Assembly: GCA_030770545.1 (NCBI GenBank)
Contig: CM061097.1
Coordinates: 20,044,501-20,108,500, forward strand
Reading direction: 5' to 3'
Origin: Macropodus opercularis
Taxonomy: Eukaryota > Chordata > Actinopteri > Anabantiformes > Osphronemidae
DNA: 64,000 nucleotides
The position numbers were made by a program, and so were the translations under genes. The notes beneath the pieces were generated by a model. It did not search any database and was not told where the DNA came from. It saw only the letters and a list, made by a program, of their open reading frames with translations. Every line of letters starts with the position of its first letter. Position 1 is the first letter of the stretch. Below are positions 61,257 to 64,000 of the stretch, piece by piece.

Positions 61257-62920
61257 AAACTTGTTGTTGTTGTAAATGATTTTAACATAAACAGCTCTAA
61301 CATCCTATACTTTTAGTTTTAAACCCAATTTCACACAGGATATGTGTCATTGCACATAATCACGCATTCTTTTCCCTTTGTGAGTGTGTGTTCATCACGA
61401 AGGCTGCACGCCGCTGCCAAGCCGAAGCGCATGAGAATGAACCCAAGGCTGTTTGGCACCTTGTGAGCAGCCTATCAAGTTTGGGCACAGCTTTTGACAG
61501 AGGTTTGTTCGCAACATGTCTGATGATTTGGGCCTTTGTTTGCTCTGATTAAATAAACTTAAAATCACAAGCTGCTATGACAACACTCATAAATTTGATG
61601 TCAGAATAATATTCCAGTGGGAGGATTTTTCCCATCTCAGTTTATTTAGTGCACCTAGGGGGGTGGGTGGGGGCCCCCTGGGGCTTCTGCTTTATAAGTG
61701 TGTGGGTGCTTACATACAGACATGCTGACTCACACACACCACACACACACATACACACACGTGGAAGCTGTGTCTCACTGACACGTGTTTCTACACATGC
61801 AGATCAAAGTGTATGGTTCTAAAAAGCACAGTGCATTACAAGGTGTCTCACCCTTTTCTAAGATCCCATTTTTTATCATTGTGATACTCTGCGTATGTTG
61901 AGACATTTGTGTATCAATGAACAAGATCAACTAAAGCAAAACCAAAGAACAGCTTAGCCTTAAACCTTGACAAACATTCTTCTTTTGTTATTTTATTCCC
62001 ACAGCGTCTGAGTAAGTTTGGTTTTCCTTTGAGTTCTACTATATTGCAGCATTTATTAAGCTGAAGAAATGCGTCATAAGCCTGTGTGAACTTCAAACCT
62101 TTACTCTCAGTTGGATGTTTTCATCACTGTTTGGTTTTCATCTCCTCATTCATTATGCAGTTTGTGTCACTTTCCTGCTGTCTGTCGATGGGAGTAGCTC
62201 TCATCAAATGTGATGACAAACTAATGTGTTCCTGGAATTCAGAACCACTTGGTCCAAAAATAGGTATATCTGCTTCAAATGATCTTATTGTGTTCAATAA
62301 TATGTTTGAATTATACAATCATATGGTTTTTGCAACTTTTTGTAGTGGAGATTTAAGGCTGTTATAAATAGATTTGTAAAAATTATGCCTTTTGAAAATA
62401 GACTATATTTATGCTGTTTTCTCTAGTTTCCCCTCAAAATGTGCTGGAACATCATGGTCCAGTTCTTTGTTTGCTGTATCCTGAATTGGCTTTAAGTTTA
62501 AAAGATGGAATCAAAGGAATGTTTTGATTTGATGGTATTTGCGCCTACATCCATCAAACAGCACGTTTTGAATCGGATCGTCCACATTTTGAGTGAGCTG
62601 GAATGCATTTGACATTGATTCATTGCTCAAACAATAGTACAACAGTAAATGTGTCCAAATGCCTGCTCACTGGTTGAACTCGTCCATGAATGAATGTGTT
62701 GATGAAAAGACTAAATCAAGATGTAAACTAAGGTATTTTCAAATCCTCAGTAGAACCTCCAACTCTTAGACATTATGCTGAAGAGCACAATTGAAAGTGC
62801 AGATGTCTATCCACATGTTGAACAATCAGAACCTGACCAGCACCCTAATACTGTCCAAAGTGAGTAATAAACGCTGCAGCGCACTTCTGGCATCTTAAGA
62901 CTCCTGCACTCTATCCAGTG
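61257..62920. other. Non-coding DNA, nothing recognised
   Basis: AT-rich, with short CA-rich runs near 61.73-61.76 kb. No exon, RNA gene or transposon was recognised. Confidence 0.6.
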
Positions 62921-62924
62921 AGTG

Positions 62925-63025
62925 GTTGTCTGTATGTGTGTGTGGCTGTGTGATGAACCGGAGATCTAACCAGGGTGGACCCCGCCACTTGCTCTAATGA
63001 CAGCTGAGATAGGCTCCAAAAGCCT
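62925..63025 (+). repeat. Teleost interspersed repeat fragment
   Basis: GTGTGATGAACCGGAGATC, CCAGGGTGGACCCCGCC and TGACAGCTGAGATAGGCTCC match the 3' portion of the repeat at 50.4 and 60.7 kb. Confidence 0.6.
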
Positions 63026-63309
63026 TATACAATATAGTGCCATTACCCATCAGTTAGTCATGGAAGTTAGCATTAGCTAACTACCAGACTATCCAGATAT
63101 TTTCACTCTAGGCAGATTTAGATCATTTCAAACTGTGGTCATCTCCAAGATCACAGCCAAGACAACCACCAATCTTCTAGTTATCTTAGAATATGTATTA
63201 ACTTTCTGTGGTGTTTTTATCTTGTATTGAATGAACCCATTCTGTTTCCTGATTTGGTCATTTGACAAATAAAATGTTGCTAAATAGCCCCTTATGGATA
63301 AAAAAAATC

Positions 63310-64000
63310 AAGGACCGTGAAGTCCCCCGGTATGAGCCAGACCTGGGATTGGGGCTCGCAAACGAGCACCTGGTGGTCGGGTCTCTGCCCACCACCTGCA
63401 GGGGGAACCGCAGGGGGCCTGTGCAATGTGGACCGGGCGGCAGTCGGAGGCAAGGGTCTTGGCAACCCGATCCCTGGACAAGGAAACTGGCTCTTGACAT
63501 GGAATGTCACTTCAGTGGGAGAGAAGGAGCCTGAACTTGTGCGGGAGGTAGAGCGATACCGACTAGAAATAGCCCCCCAGCTTAGCAGCCATGTGGTGGA
63601 GATTTCCCAGTGAACGAGAGGGTTGCCTCCTTGCGCCTTCAGGTAGGGGATAGGACCGTTGTTAGTGCCAATGGGCCGAACAGTGGTACAGAGTACCCGG
63701 CCGTCTTGGAGTCTCTGGAGGGGGTCCTGGAGAGGGCTCCAGCTAGGGCATGATTGGGAGGCCTCCCCAATCCGAACCCAAGTGGTTTTTTGTTACTGGA
63801 CTTCTGTGCTAATCACAGTTTGGCCATAACAAAACACTATGTTCAAACATAAGGGTGTCCACCAGTGCACATGGCAGCATGACACCCTAGGCTGGAGGTC
63901 AATGATCGACTTTGTAGTAGTGTCATCTGAACTTCGGCCATATGTCTTGGACACTCGAGTGAAGAGAAGGGCTGAGCTGTCAACTGATCACCTGGATCCT
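63310..64000 (+). pseudogene. LINE 5' region and endonuclease fragment, decayed, runs off the window
   Basis: GGGGCTCGCAAACGAGCACC is a typical 5' part of a widespread teleost LINE. The coding part reads LTWNVTSVGEKEPELVREVE and RYRLEI, then jumps to APQLSSHVVEIS, so an internal piece is missing. Further fragments are EYPAVLESLEGVLERAP, LLLDFCANHS and SMIDFVVV-like sequence, all of an apurinic-type endonuclease. Several stops break it. It looks like the same family as the C-terminal fragment at 338-420. Confidence 0.75.

Overview
This is teleost fish nuclear DNA. The window has three intron-bearing vertebrate genes with canonical GT-AG splicing, long AT-rich spacers, and the usual teleost mix of LINE tails, tRNA-derived SINE-like copies, a Tc1/mariner relic and microsatellites. 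I think a spiny-rayed (acanthomorph) fish with a fairly compact genome is likely, but the species cannot be read from the sequence. No viral genes, bacterial operons or CRISPR arrays were seen.

Layout. (1) About 1-8,720, plus strand: the 3' half of loxl2 (lysyl oxidase-like 2), with eight exons from the second half of SRCR domain 3 through the stop codon; the upstream exons lie before the window. (2) About 8,720-18,000: intergenic DNA with a decayed Tc1/mariner transposase and a SINE-like copy. (3) 18,117-24,561, minus strand: a complete five-exon golga7 (GCP16, partner of DHHC palmitoyltransferases), 143 residues. (4) About 24,650-41,500: a 17 kb spacer between two diverging promoters, with one striking 60-nt hairpin. 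(5) 41,803-49,233, plus strand: a complete three-exon sfrp1 (secreted Frizzled-related protein 1), 303 residues, with a CpG-rich promoter. (6) About 49,950-64,000: no host gene found; a retroelement-rich region with an RTE-like RT fragment, an L2-like LINE with RT, several tails of the same LINE, and an endonuclease fragment of a third LINE at the window end.

The genes do not form an operon or pathway cassette. loxl2 makes a secreted copper amine oxidase that crosslinks matrix, golga7 a Golgi palmitoylation cofactor, and sfrp1 a secreted Wnt modulator. The golga7-sfrp1 head-to-head pair is, as I recall, also adjacent and divergent on human 8p11.21, with LOXL2 further away on 8p; this supports orthology and shared ancestry of the block.

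I found no convincing undescribed biological system. The best items for a second look are the 25.75 kb hairpin, a perfect DR1 plus E-box composite in sfrp1 intron 2, a consensus CTCF site in loxl2, the tiny last golga7 exon flanked by a 41-bp direct repeat, and a LINE chimera at 250-560.
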